Source: 66-474 sp050738155 (GTDB lineage: Bacteria > Pseudomonadota > Gammaproteobacteria > Xanthomonadales > Rhodanobacteraceae). Taken from it: a stretch of DNA of 14,676 nucleotides. Under the pieces are notes generated by a model, which worked only from the letters and a program-made list of their open reading frames with translations, was not told the DNA's origin and made no database searches. The stretch spans positions 1 to 14,676 of the forward strand of contig JBOHYW010000086.1 of the NCBI GenBank assembly GCA_050738155.1, in the 5' to 3' direction. Below are positions 1 through 6,478 of this stretch, piece by piece; the stretch's first letter is position 1, and each line of letters starts with the position of its first letter. Both the position numbers and the translations under genes were made by a program.

Positions 1-578
1 GTCTGGATCAAGGCAATGGCCTTGGCGCGCACGCGCTCGATGCGCTGGTCGTTGCTGCTGATCATGCGCTTGAGCTCGGTGCGCAGGAACGCCGGGCTGG
101 CTTGTTTGCTGGACAGCGCGTGCAGGCGGTTGCGGGCCGCGGCGCCGGCTTCGGTCAGTTGCACCAGGAAACGCCCGTAGTCGCGCAGCTGCAGCCAGCT
201 CTGGCGGGGCGGCTGCCAAGCCCGGAACGGCATGCGCTTGACGCATTCCAGCAGCATCTTCGCGTCCAGCTTGTCGGTCTTGTTGCGCTGATTGAGCGCC
301 TTGGCGAAGTGGTGCGCCACGCGGGGATTGACCACCATGACCTCGGCGCCCAACTCATGGGCCAGCATCGCCACATCCAGGTAGTAGACCCCGGTCGCTT
401 CCACCAGCACGCGCAAACGCTTGGCGCGTGTGAGACAGGACGTCAACAACGCCCGCAGTTCGGCGAGGGTGTTGTCCACCTTGCCCGTTTCGCGAACGCC
501 ATCGATGTCACAGGCCCAGGTGTGCGTCTTGGCGCCGATATCGAAAGCCAGCCAACCCTGATCGTGCAGAACCGTCAT
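1..578 (-). CDS. IS110-family transposase, N-terminal part (cut by window edge)
   Basis: This is the first 192 codons of a DEDD-type recombinase of the IS110 family, which moves its element using a bridge RNA in well-studied members. Visible motifs fit the RuvC-like N-terminal domain: FDIGAKTH with D13, VEATGVY with E60, VNPR at 84-86, and KTDKLDA with D102 and D105. This D/E/D/D spacing is that of the family. The start at 578 has a strong GAGGAGG ribosome binding site about 8 nt upstream. The C-terminal serine-containing domain lies beyond the window, so I cannot say whether the copy is intact. I know of no other family with this motif set. The subgroup (IS110 or IS1111) is not settled, but a long noncoding stretch before the start favours IS110. 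Confidence 0.93.
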   Translation of the reverse strand, partial: MTVLHDQGWLAFDIGAKTHTWACDIDGVRETGKVDNTLAELRALLTSCLTRAKRLRVLVEATGVYYLDVAMLAHELGAEVMVVNPRVAHHFAKALNQRNKTDKLDAKMLLECVKRMPFRAWQPPRQSWLQLRDYGRFLVQLTEAGAAARNRLHALSSKQASPAFLRTELKRMISSNDQRIERVRAKAIALIQ

Positions 579-584
579 GCGAAA

Positions 585-745
585 ACCTCCTCAGGTGCGA
601 TAGGATGTTTTCAGGTTCCCCGACCCCGCACATCTCGCGGCACACCCTTGTCACGCTGGCTCAAAAGGCCCGGGACACTCTTCGTGCTCGTCGAATGGGG
701 CGGGGAGCCGCTCTACGAACGAGGTCAGTCAAACTGCCTCAAGGA
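585..745 (-). ncRNA. candidate IS110 bridge RNA in the left-end noncoding region
   Basis: In IS110-group elements the bridge RNA is encoded between the left end and the transposase start. In transposase orientation this stretch begins with a compact hairpin at 740-721 (GAGG-CAGT, loop TTG, ACTG-A-CCTC, 8 bp with one bulged A). Next comes a larger stem, TTCGT/ACGAA at 719-715 and 685-681 plus GAGC/GCTC at 708-705 and 689-686, with an asymmetric bulge and a 15-nt loop. A third stem-loop lies at 640-626 (CCGC/GCGG). A 5' hairpin followed by two large loops matches the general bridge RNA layout. The fold was done by eye, the ends are guesses, and no guide/target pairing was shown. Confidence 0.33.
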
Positions 746-803
746 GCGAACGGCTTCCCCGAAAACGTTGACGATCGTAACGATTCAATCGTCGATTCTC
801 AGC

Positions 804-913
804 GTACAAGGAGCGGGCCGGCGCGCAGCGCCACTTTTTCTTTTGCCCGCGACCGGCGCGCAGCGCTGCTCTTTCGTTTTCAGGTGACCGGTCGCGCGCG
901 CACGCGCTCCTAC
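804..913. repeat. REP-like palindrome cluster beside the IS110 left end
   Basis: The exact 14-mer CCGGCGCGCAGCGC occurs twice in direct orientation (818-831 and 853-866), 35 nt apart. The cluster is bounded by inverted AGGAGCG-type tags: GTACAAGGAGCG at 804-815 and, on the other strand, GTAGGAGCGCG at 913-903. The tags resemble the GTAGGAGCG heads of REP elements in Pseudomonas and Xanthomonadales. The exact IS boundary is not visible, so part of this could belong to the element. Confidence 0.5.
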
Positions 914-971
914 AAAAAATCACGGCGGCGCGCGCTTCCGCGACCGGGCCAACCTTGAAGTTCGGGCCGTG

Positions 972-1012
972 TTGACATGGGTCAATGGCATTGCTGCGGG
1001 CGCTCCTAGACT
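972..1012 (+). promoter_or_regulatory. FNR/Anr-box promoter for the four-helix membrane protein
   Basis: A perfect dyad TTGAC-ATGG-GTCAA lies at 972-985, matching the FNR/Anr consensus TTGAT-N4-ATCAA with C/G at the inner positions. A -10-like TAGACT lies at 1007-1012, 21 nt after the box. That places the box centre near -41.5 of a start around 1020, the class II activation geometry. The predicted leader to the ATG at 1048 is short. Confidence 0.72.
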
Positions 1013-1047
1013 AGCGACCACGATTGGTTCGGCGACCCACGCGAAAC

Positions 1048-1497
1048 ATGGCGACGTTCAACATCCTGCTGGCGGTCCACGTACTCAGCGTGGTGTGGTG
1101 GGTCGGTGGCGTCGCGATGGTGACGGCGGTATTGCTGCCGATGTTCAACCGGTTGCCCGGCGACGAGCGCCTCGGGCGGATCAAGCAACTGGAAGCACGC
1201 TTTGCGAACCAGGCACGGGTCGCGGTGGTGCTGGTCGGCATCACCGGTTTCTGGATGCTCGGATTGACCGGCGGATTTGCGCGGTTGCAGTTCGCCTACG
1301 GCTGGTGGATCGACTTGATGCTGCTGGTGTGGGTGCTGTTCGTGCTGATGCTGTTTGTTGCCGAGCCGTTGCGGCTGCCAGCGAAGATCGGATTGATCCA
1401 CAAGCCGCACGCGTTTCTTGTGCTGCATGCGGTGTTGCTGGCTCTCGCGCTGGCCGCCATCTTCTGCGGCGTGATCGGAGCGCGCGGCGGTTTCTGA
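1048..1497 (+). CDS. four-helix integral membrane protein, CopD/DUF2269-like
   Basis: This 149-residue protein is almost wholly hydrophobic, with about four transmembrane segments. The first carries HVLSVVWWVGG, a pattern seen in CopD/DUF2269-type membrane proteins. A second histidine-bearing motif (IHKPHAFLVLHAV) sits near the C-terminus. Paired intramembrane histidines could bind heme or copper, but this is inference. I chose the ATG at 1048 over an upstream GTG at 1024 because it starts directly before the first helix and fits the predicted promoter. It precedes the cbb3 oxidase operon by about 270 bp, and its own FNR box suggests a role at low oxygen, perhaps oxidase assembly or metal handling. 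The exact family and function are uncertain. Confidence 0.75.
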   Translation: MATFNILLAVHVLSVVWWVGGVAMVTAVLLPMFNRLPGDERLGRIKQLEARFANQARVAVVLVGITGFWMLGLTGGFARLQFAYGWWIDLMLLVWVLFVLMLFVAEPLRLPAKIGLIHKPHAFLVLHAVLLALALAAIFCGVIGARGGF

Positions 1498-1536
1498 GGA
1501 AACTCCGAGTAACAGGATGGGCTTCGGTGTCTCGTC

Positions 1537-1590
1537 GCGAGCAACCATCCATGTCGCATGGTGTCGGTCTGACCATCCATGGTCTGGCGC
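1537..1590 (+). repeat. degenerate CATCCATG palindromes
   Basis: A perfect hairpin GACCAT-CC-ATGGTC lies at 1571-1584, and a weaker one (GCGAGCAACCATCCATGTCGC) starts at 1537. Both carry the ATCCAT loop seen in the two-hairpin repeats at 6379, 11165 and 14534. They read toward ccoN, as the other copies read toward their downstream genes. They are much shortened or diverged, so membership in that family is tentative. The rest of the gap 1498-1769 holds the ccoN promoter. Confidence 0.4.
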
Positions 1591-1640
1591 ACGGACAGGC
1601 ACGTGGTGCACCGACAATTGCGCGAGCGTCCGCCTTCGCC

Positions 1641-1682
1641 CTGACTTGCGTCAAGGTCACTCGGCAGCCGGCTGCCTACACT
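1641..1682 (+). promoter_or_regulatory. FNR/Anr-box promoter of the cbb3 oxidase operon
   Basis: CTGAC-TTGC-GTCAA lies at 1641-1654, one base off a perfect TTGAC-N4-GTCAA dyad. A -10-like TACACT lies at 1677-1682, 22 nt after the box, which puts the box centre near -41.5 of a start around 1689. The layout is almost identical to the promoter at 972-1012. cbb3 operons are classic FNR/Anr targets. Confidence 0.7.
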
Positions 1683-1769
1683 TCCGCGCCATCGGCGATG
1701 CGCGTGCAGCACACGCTTCCGATGGCGGCCCAACCGGGCTGGATGCAATTGAACCGGGGAGTGAAAAGC

Positions 1770-3248
1770 ATGGCTGTGACACCCGAGGCGCTGGAGCCAG
1801 TTCAGGCGCCACCGACGCGCACCACACGCGACGATCACCCGCTTGCCGGGGTGACCACTCCGCCTGCGGGAACCGATGATCATGCACTCGCGCGGGTGTT
1901 CACCGCGTACACCGTGTCGGCGACTTTCTGGCTGGTATTCGCGACTGCGGTGGGGTTGCTGCTGGCGTTCAAGTTCGGCGCGCCGGACTTCTGGGCGGCC
2001 AAATACCTGACCTTCGGACGGCTGCGTCCGATCCACACCAATGACACGTTCTACGGCTGGGCCAGCATCGCGCTGGTCGGCCTCGCGTATTACGTCGCGG
2101 CGCGCAGCAGCGGTACCAAGCTGTACAGCATCAAGCTGGCGTGGGTGGGTTTGTGGCTGTTCAACATCGCCGCGATCGCCGGAACCGTCGCGCTGGACCT
2201 CGGCTACAACTGGGGCGATCTGGAATATCGCGAGTGGCCGTGGCCGATCCGGCTGATCTTTTTCGCGGCACTGGTGGTAACGGCGTGGAACCTGATCGGC
2301 ACGGTCGTGCGACGCAGCAGCGACGACATCTACCTTTCCAACTGGTACACCATCGGCGCGGTGTTGTGGACCTGCGTGATCGCGGTCGTCGCGATCCTGC
2401 CGTGGTACCAGCACGGGCTGGGGCAGGTCGCGATCTCCGGTTACTACATGCACAACGCGGTCGGAATGTGGTTCACGCCGCTGGCGCTCGGGGTGTTCTA
2501 TTACGCGATTCCGAAAATCCTGAGCCGGCCGATCTATTCCTACGCGCTGGGCGTGCTGGCGTTCTGGACCAACCTGTTGTTCTACCCGTTGCTGGGCGCG
2601 CACCATTTTTTGTTCAGCCCGCTGCCGTGGTGGCTGCAAACGATTGCGATCGTGTGTTCGGTCGGGATGCTGGTGCCGGTCTGGGGCGGCAGCGCCAATT
2701 ACCTGCTGACGATGCGCGGGCGCTACCGCGACATGATCCATTCCTACCCGCTGATGTTCATCTTCGTCGCGGTGATCGGTTACCTGTTCGGTTCGACGCA
2801 AGGCACGGTCGAAGCGTTCCGCTCGATGCAGGCGATCTGGCACTTCACCAACTTCACGGTCGGACATTCGCATCTGACCATGTACGGCTTCGTCACCTTT
2901 GCGGCGTGGGGCGGCATTTATGCCTTGCTGCCGCTGGCGACCGGCAAGAGCCCTGGGCGGCTGGGCATCGCGCTGCACTTCTGGTTGGCGCTGGTCGGCA
3001 GTTTCATCTACGTGATCTCGCTGTCGATTGGTGGCACGGTGCAGGGGCTCGATTGGGTGCACCACAAACCGTTCATCCAGTCGGTCGTTGACATGCAGCC
3101 GTACTACGTGTGGCGCGGCGTCGGCGGCATGCTGATGTTCATCTCGCACCTGGTGTTCGCGTGGAACGTGTGGAGGATGACATCCGGCCAGCCGGGCAAC
3201 GCGGCATCGCCGATCCTCGGCCCTGGCGAGCAGGAGGTGACGGCATGA
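1770..3248 (+). CDS. ccoN: cbb3-type cytochrome c oxidase subunit I (CcoN)
   Basis: This is the catalytic heme-copper subunit of a cbb3-type oxidase: 492 residues, about 12 or more helices, inner membrane. It reduces O2 to water at high affinity and pumps protons. All expected ligands are visible: H89 and H368 for low-spin heme b, H366 for heme b3, and H228, H278 and H279 for CuB. Y272 lies six residues before the HH pair, the position of the cross-linked tyrosine of cbb3 enzymes. That argues against a nitric oxide reductase. I chose the ATG at 1770 because GGGGAG precedes it and the upstream in-frame sequence is not CcoN-like. The first 40 residues are a hydrophilic Pro/Thr-rich extension. 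The stop overlaps the next start (ATGA), so the two genes are translationally coupled. Confidence 0.96.
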   Translation: MAVTPEALEPVQAPPTRTTRDDHPLAGVTTPPAGTDDHALARVFTAYTVSATFWLVFATAVGLLLAFKFGAPDFWAAKYLTFGRLRPIHTNDTFYGWASIALVGLAYYVAARSSGTKLYSIKLAWVGLWLFNIAAIAGTVALDLGYNWGDLEYREWPWPIRLIFFAALVVTAWNLIGTVVRRSSDDIYLSNWYTIGAVLWTCVIAVVAILPWYQHGLGQVAISGYYMHNAVGMWFTPLALGVFYYAIPKILSRPIYSYALGVLAFWTNLLFYPLLGAHHFLFSPLPWWLQTIAIVCSVGMLVPVWGGSANYLLTMRGRYRDMIHSYPLMFIFVAVIGYLFGSTQGTVEAFRSMQAIWHFTNFTVGHSHLTMYGFVTFAAWGGIYALLPLATGKSPGRLGIALHFWLALVGSFIYVISLSIGGTVQGLDWVHHKPFIQSVVDMQPYYVWRGVGGMLMFISHLVFAWNVWRMTSGQPGNAASPILGPGEQEVTA

Positions 3249-4231
3249 AGAAGCTCTTCGCGATCGCTGGCGGCGCCGTCGGCATCTACATCGTGATCGT
3301 GCTGTTCATCGCCGTGTTCCCGGGCATCGAGTTGTCGCAGACGCCGCCCGGTCCGGACGTAAAGCCGCTGACGCCGCTGGAAGTCGAAGGCCGCGCCGTG
3401 TACGCCGCCAATGGTTGCGGTTACTGCCACACCCAACAGGTGCGGCCGATTCCGGAAGACCAGGTGTTTGGACGTCCGTCCGCACCCGGCGACTTCACTT
3501 ACCAGACACCCGAGCTGCTGGGTTCGGAACGCACCGGTCCGGACCTCACCAACGTTGGCAAGACCAAACCCAGCGACGTGTGGCAGTACATCCATCTGTA
3601 CGATCCGCGTGCGGTGGAACCCGAGTCGATCATGCCGAATTTCAAGTTCCTGTTCCGGGTGGTGGACAAGGTCCCGGCCGGCGACACCGCGGTACCGGTG
3701 CCGGCTGCATTCGCGCCGAAACAGGGCAAGGTGATTCCGACCCAGAAAGCCAAGGCGTTGGTGGCGTATCTGTTGTCGCTGAAACAGGCGCCGATACCGG
3801 GTTACACGATGCACAGCGGCGCAGCCATGGCGGCGCCGGTGGCACCGGCTTCCGCACCTGCGACATCGGCAGCGCCGACCGGGAACGGTTACAGCTACGA
3901 CACTGCCAAGGGCAAGCAGCTGTTCACCGCCAATTGTTCGGCTTGCCACCAGGCCACGGGCGAAGGCATTCCCGGCGCGTTTCCGCCGCTCAAGGGCAAC
4001 GCCGCGGTCGACAACCCTGATCCGACCCTGCACATCCACACCGTGCTGCACGGCGCGCATGGGGTGACCATCGGCGGCGTGAAATACGGCAGCACCATGC
4101 CACCGTTCGAGAGTCAATTGAGTGACAAGGACATCGCCAACATCATCAATTACGAACGCTCCTCGTGGGGCAATCACGCCAAGCCGGTGACGCCGGCGGA
4201 TGTGGCCAAGCTGCGGGCACAAGGCAAGTAA
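3245..4231 (+). CDS. ccoO: CcoO fused to a CcoP-like cytochrome c domain
   Basis: This 328-residue membrane-anchored diheme cytochrome delivers electrons to CcoN. An N-terminal helix (about 4-26) is followed by a CcoO-type domain with heme motif C58-G-Y-C-H62 and likely axial Met in ESIMPNF (M130). A Pro/Ala-rich linker (about 190-215) leads to a second class I cytochrome c domain with C231-S-A-C-H235 and M285 in STMPPF. Standard CcoO carries one heme and CcoP is a separate diheme subunit. No separate ccoP follows here, so the fused domain probably takes over part of its role. The start overlaps the ccoN stop by 4 nt. The frame is open throughout, so the fusion is not a sequencing frameshift at this junction. 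Confidence 0.93.
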   Translation: MKKLFAIAGGAVGIYIVIVLFIAVFPGIELSQTPPGPDVKPLTPLEVEGRAVYAANGCGYCHTQQVRPIPEDQVFGRPSAPGDFTYQTPELLGSERTGPDLTNVGKTKPSDVWQYIHLYDPRAVEPESIMPNFKFLFRVVDKVPAGDTAVPVPAAFAPKQGKVIPTQKAKALVAYLLSLKQAPIPGYTMHSGAAMAAPVAPASAPATSAAPTGNGYSYDTAKGKQLFTANCSACHQATGEGIPGAFPPLKGNAAVDNPDPTLHIHTVLHGAHGVTIGGVKYGSTMPPFESQLSDKDIANIINYERSSWGNHAKPVTPADVAKLRAQGK

Positions 4232-4242
4232 AGGAGTTCGCC

Positions 4243-4407
4243 ATGCACAACATGCTGATGGGACCGCTGTGGGGAGTCGTGACGATCGCGTCGATTACCG
4301 GCGTGATCACGATTGCTTGCTGGGTGATGATGTTCCGGTTCCTGCTGCATCCGGGCGAAAAGAACCGGCACCATGCGAAATACGACATCCTGCGCAATGA
4401 CCGCTGA
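4243..4407 (+). CDS. CcoQ-like small subunit of the cbb3 oxidase
   Basis: This 54-residue protein has one transmembrane helix (about 8-36) and a short basic, histidine-containing tail ending in HAKYDILRNDR. The size, topology and place right after the CcoO-type gene match CcoQ-like small subunits, which stabilise the oxidase. There is no strong signature, so the call depends on context. AAGGAG lies about 7 nt before the ATG at 4243, a clear ribosome binding site. The gap to the fused ccoO is 11 bp and the next gene follows closely, so it belongs to the same transcript. Confidence 0.78.
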   Translation: MHNMLMGPLWGVVTIASITGVITIACWVMMFRFLLHPGEKNRHHAKYDILRNDR

Positions 4408-4414
4408 AGCGAGT

Positions 4415-4897
4415 ATGGATATGGCCAGCAAACCCCATGTACGCGTTTATCTCGACAACGCACAGGAACCGGTCATCGACCAGGAATTGCCGACCACACT
4501 GGAGTTGGATACGCGCAAGCTCGAAGACGGCCCGCACCGGTTGATCATCCGCGCCGAAGACCAGAGCGGCGCGGAAGGTATCGAAGAAATTCCATTCCAC
4601 GTGCAGAACGGTCCCGGCATCCTGGTGTCGGGCTTGCGCCCGGGTTCGACCCGGCGCGGCACGCTGCACCTGAAAGTGGATGCGTTCAGTACCGACGACG
4701 CCTTCGACCCGCGCCGCGCCGAGGCGCGTTCATCGGTGCCGGTATGGGTGTGGGTGCTGTGCCTGTTCGTGGTGGCGTGGGCGGTGTTCTACGCCGCGCG
4801 GATGTGGGACGTGCCGGCGCAGTATCAACACACGCCGACCTATGGAACGCAACCCGCGGCATCCGCGCCGGCTTCGGCGCCTGCCGGCACGCAGTAG
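4415..4897 (+). CDS. oxidase-operon protein: beta-rich domain, one helix, Pro/Ala tail
   Basis: About 105 N-terminal residues look like an immunoglobulin-type beta domain, with alternating hydrophobics such as VRVYLD and DGPHRLIIRAEDQSG. One transmembrane helix (about 108-129, rich in Trp/Val) follows, then a Pro/Ala tail. There is no signal peptide. The Arg cluster before the helix suggests the beta domain stays cytoplasmic and the tail is periplasmic. There are no heme motifs. It is the last gene of the oxidase operon, so an accessory or assembly subunit is likely. In-frame starts also exist at 4397 and 4421. I prefer 4415, which avoids overlap with the upstream gene and has a purine-rich stretch before it. 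I do not recognise a named family. Confidence 0.72.
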   Translation: MDMASKPHVRVYLDNAQEPVIDQELPTTLELDTRKLEDGPHRLIIRAEDQSGAEGIEEIPFHVQNGPGILVSGLRPGSTRRGTLHLKVDAFSTDDAFDPRRAEARSSVPVWVWVLCLFVVAWAVFYAARMWDVPAQYQHTPTYGTQPAASAPASAPAGTQ

Positions 4898-4904
4898 CGC
4901 GCAA

Positions 4905-5309
4905 TTAAAGGCCGACGAATACGCCCAGCGGGTTGTGTGCGCGTGCGACGCTGACGATGAACAGGAATACCAGCAGCGCACCGGTGAAGCACGTGGCGCG
5001 GACAGCGCGAGTGCGGCCACGCCGGAGCGCGAACACGCCCAGCACGATGTAAACGACCAGCAACAGCACCTTGACCGTCAACCACGCCTGCACGAACGGG
5101 TACTGGTGGATGATCGTCGTCAATGCGATCGCGGCGGCCAACAGCAGCACGTCGACCATCACCGAGATGCGCCTGAGCGCAACGTGGTTTGCGGCCGGCC
5201 ATCCCGCCAGCATCATGCATCCGCGGGCGAAAAACAGGCTGCCGGACGCGATCACGCAACCGATATGGGTCCACAGGATTTGCAGGTACCAGGTGGCCAT
5301 GGCGGGCAT
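4905..5309 (-). CDS. SirB2-like integral membrane protein
   Basis: This 134-residue protein has four predicted helices. It resembles the SirB family in the H-x7-SGSLFFARG helix, the VDVLLLAAAIAL helix, QYPFVQAWLTVKVLLLVVYIVLG and a basic loop RRGRTRAVR. The biochemical role of SirB2 proteins is poorly defined. An in-frame ATG at 5300 is an equally good start, since neither candidate has a strong ribosome binding site. The gene converges on the oxidase operon with only 7 bp between stops and no visible terminator. The FNR-like box upstream suggests co-regulation with the oxidase. Confidence 0.82.
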   Translation of the reverse strand: MPAMATWYLQILWTHIGCVIASGSLFFARGCMMLAGWPAANHVALRRISVMVDVLLLAAAIALTTIIHQYPFVQAWLTVKVLLLVVYIVLGVFALRRGRTRAVRATCFTGALLVFLFIVSVARAHNPLGVFVGL

Positions 5310-5352
5310 TGCTCGGGATGGCGCGCCTCGAGGCGGCGCGGTTTTCGACGAC

Positions 5353-5394
5353 AGTTTGCGTAGATCATGCCGCGTGGTCGCTGATCCGGATCAG
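5353..5394 (-). promoter_or_regulatory. FNR-like box and -10 upstream of the SirB2-like gene
   Basis: A perfect palindrome CTGAT-CCGG-ATCAG lies at 5381-5394. It keeps the TGA-N6-TCA core of FNR sites but has C/G at the outermost bases. On the minus strand CAAACT lies at 5358-5353, 22 nt after the box, the same spacing as in the promoters at 972 and 1641. The -10 is weak (3 of 6), so the case rests on the palindrome and the repeated geometry. Confidence 0.5.
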
Positions 5395-5420
5395 GATTAC
5401 ACGTTTCGGCATCTCAACGA

Positions 5421-5481
5421 GTAGGGCGGATCAAGGCGCATGGCGCCGGGTCCGCCGCTTACGCGGCTTGATCCGGCCTAC
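5421..5481. repeat. palindromic repeat with GTAGGGCGGATCAAG arms
   Basis: Terminal inverted arms of 15 bp (5421-5435 and 5467-5481) match at 14 of 15 positions around a GC-rich core. This resembles short intergenic palindromes of the GTAGG...CCTAC type common in Proteobacteria. It lies just downstream of the anr stop and could form a strong RNA hairpin there. A terminator role is possible, but there is no T-tract. Confidence 0.6.
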
Positions 5482-5498
5482 AGCGATACGCAACGATT

Positions 5499-6269
5499 TC
5501 ACACCCCCAGCACGCACCGAGCCAATTCGCGCAGGCGCGGCGGATCCAGCAACTCGACGCTGCGACCTTCGATCGCGATCAATCCCTGTTCACGGAAGCG
5601 TCCCAGCACGCGACTGACGGTTTCCGCGGCCAGCCGCAGGTAATTGGCGATGTCGGCTCGGGCCATGCTCAAGCGGAACTGCGTACCAGACAGTCCGCGC
5701 GAGGCATAGCGATCACCGAGGTCGATCAGGAATGCCGCCATGCGTTCGTCGGCGGAGTGGTCGCCGGCCAGCAGGCTGGCCGAGCCGAGCTCCTTGCTGA
5801 GCAGCCGAAACAGATGCTGTTGCACGCGTGGCTGGCGCGCGGCCAAGGCGCTCATCGCCGGAAACGAAAACCGGCAGCATTCGGTGGTTTCCAGCGTGAT
5901 TGCGTCGCAGGGGTAATGTTCCGGATAGATCGCGTCGAGGCCGACCATCTCGCCCGGCAGGTAAAACCCCAAAACCTGCTCGCGGCCTTCGGCATCGACC
6001 AGCGTGGTCTTGACCATGCCCGAGCGCACCGCGAACAACGCACGGAACGGATCACCGCTGCGGAAGATGCGGTGTCCGGGTTCGAGCGGCCCAATGTGCT
6101 CGACCAGACAGTGCAGTTCCGAAAGCTCGGTCTTGCCGTAACCCGCGACGGCGCAGGCTTCGGCGAACGCGCAACTCGAGCAGAAACGCTCGGCGTCGCC
6201 ATCGTTGGCCGGAAAGCCGGTGCGGCGTTGCGGGGTTGGGCAGTCGCAGGATTGGGAGTGCGATTCCAT
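5499..6269 (-). CDS. anr: Anr/Fnr-type oxygen-sensing transcription regulator
   Basis: This 256-residue Crp/Fnr-family activator should carry an oxygen-labile [4Fe-4S] cluster. It has C30-x2-C33-x5-C39 near the N-terminus. C132 lies 93 residues after C39, the same spacing as C29 to C122 in E. coli FNR. A cyclic-nucleotide-binding-like beta barrel (about 55-150) precedes a winged helix. The recognition helix reads ETVSRVLGR, keeping the Glu, Ser and Arg that read TTGAT half-sites in FNR. Three FNR-like boxes lie in this window, so the oxidase operon and its two flanking membrane-protein genes are likely targets. The start at 6269 lacks a strong ribosome binding site. The gene name could equally be fnr, depending on the naming convention of the organism. 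Confidence 0.9.
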   Translation of the reverse strand: MESHSQSCDCPTPQRRTGFPANDGDAERFCSSCAFAEACAVAGYGKTELSELHCLVEHIGPLEPGHRIFRSGDPFRALFAVRSGMVKTTLVDAEGREQVLGFYLPGEMVGLDAIYPEHYPCDAITLETTECCRFSFPAMSALAARQPRVQQHLFRLLSKELGSASLLAGDHSADERMAAFLIDLGDRYASRGLSGTQFRLSMARADIANYLRLAAETVSRVLGRFREQGLIAIEGRSVELLDPPRLRELARCVLGV

Positions 6270-6378
6270 GATGGGTCCGGTGTCGATTCGTGTCGCACCG
6301 CTGGTTGAACGGGTAGTTTACCGCAGCTGTTGCTGCCATCGGCCGCTGCCGAAGATCCATGCGGGAGCGGCTGTTGTG

Positions 6379-6474
6379 GAAAGTCGGCCCATGGATGGGC
6401 GCTCTGATGTCGCAGGAGGTTGCGCCACCTGACTTCCCGATGGATTACGTGATGCGGCGATCAGGGACGATCGC
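6379..6474 (-). repeat. two-hairpin intergenic repeat, single copy upstream of anr
   Basis: Read toward anr, hairpin B (GCGATC, GTCCCT, GATCGC) lies at 6474-6457. Hairpin A (GCCCAT-CC-ATGGGC, then CGACTTT) follows after a variable middle. The unit is 96 bp and is clearly related to the copies at 11165, 11270, 14534 and 14641. Its hairpin A stem uses different base pairs from theirs. It lies between the fumarylacetoacetate hydrolase stop and the anr start. The rest of 6270-6478 shows nothing I recognise. Confidence 0.75.
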
Positions 6475-6478
6475 ACAT

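Noticed and set aside
102..887. Plus-strand open frame of 261 codons across the left end
   Set aside because: It runs antisense to the IS110 transposase, whose motifs are clear, and its protein shows no family features.
1296..3149. Minus-strand open frame of 617 codons opposite ccoN
   Set aside because: It is an artefact of high GC content. The sequence is Arg/Gln/His-rich without domains, and the plus strand encodes an unmistakable CcoN.
1770..3248. Possibility that the heme-copper subunit is a nitric oxide reductase
   Set aside because: The cross-link tyrosine Y272 lies six residues before the CuB histidine pair and 44 after H228, as in cbb3 oxidases. A CcoO-type subunit follows.
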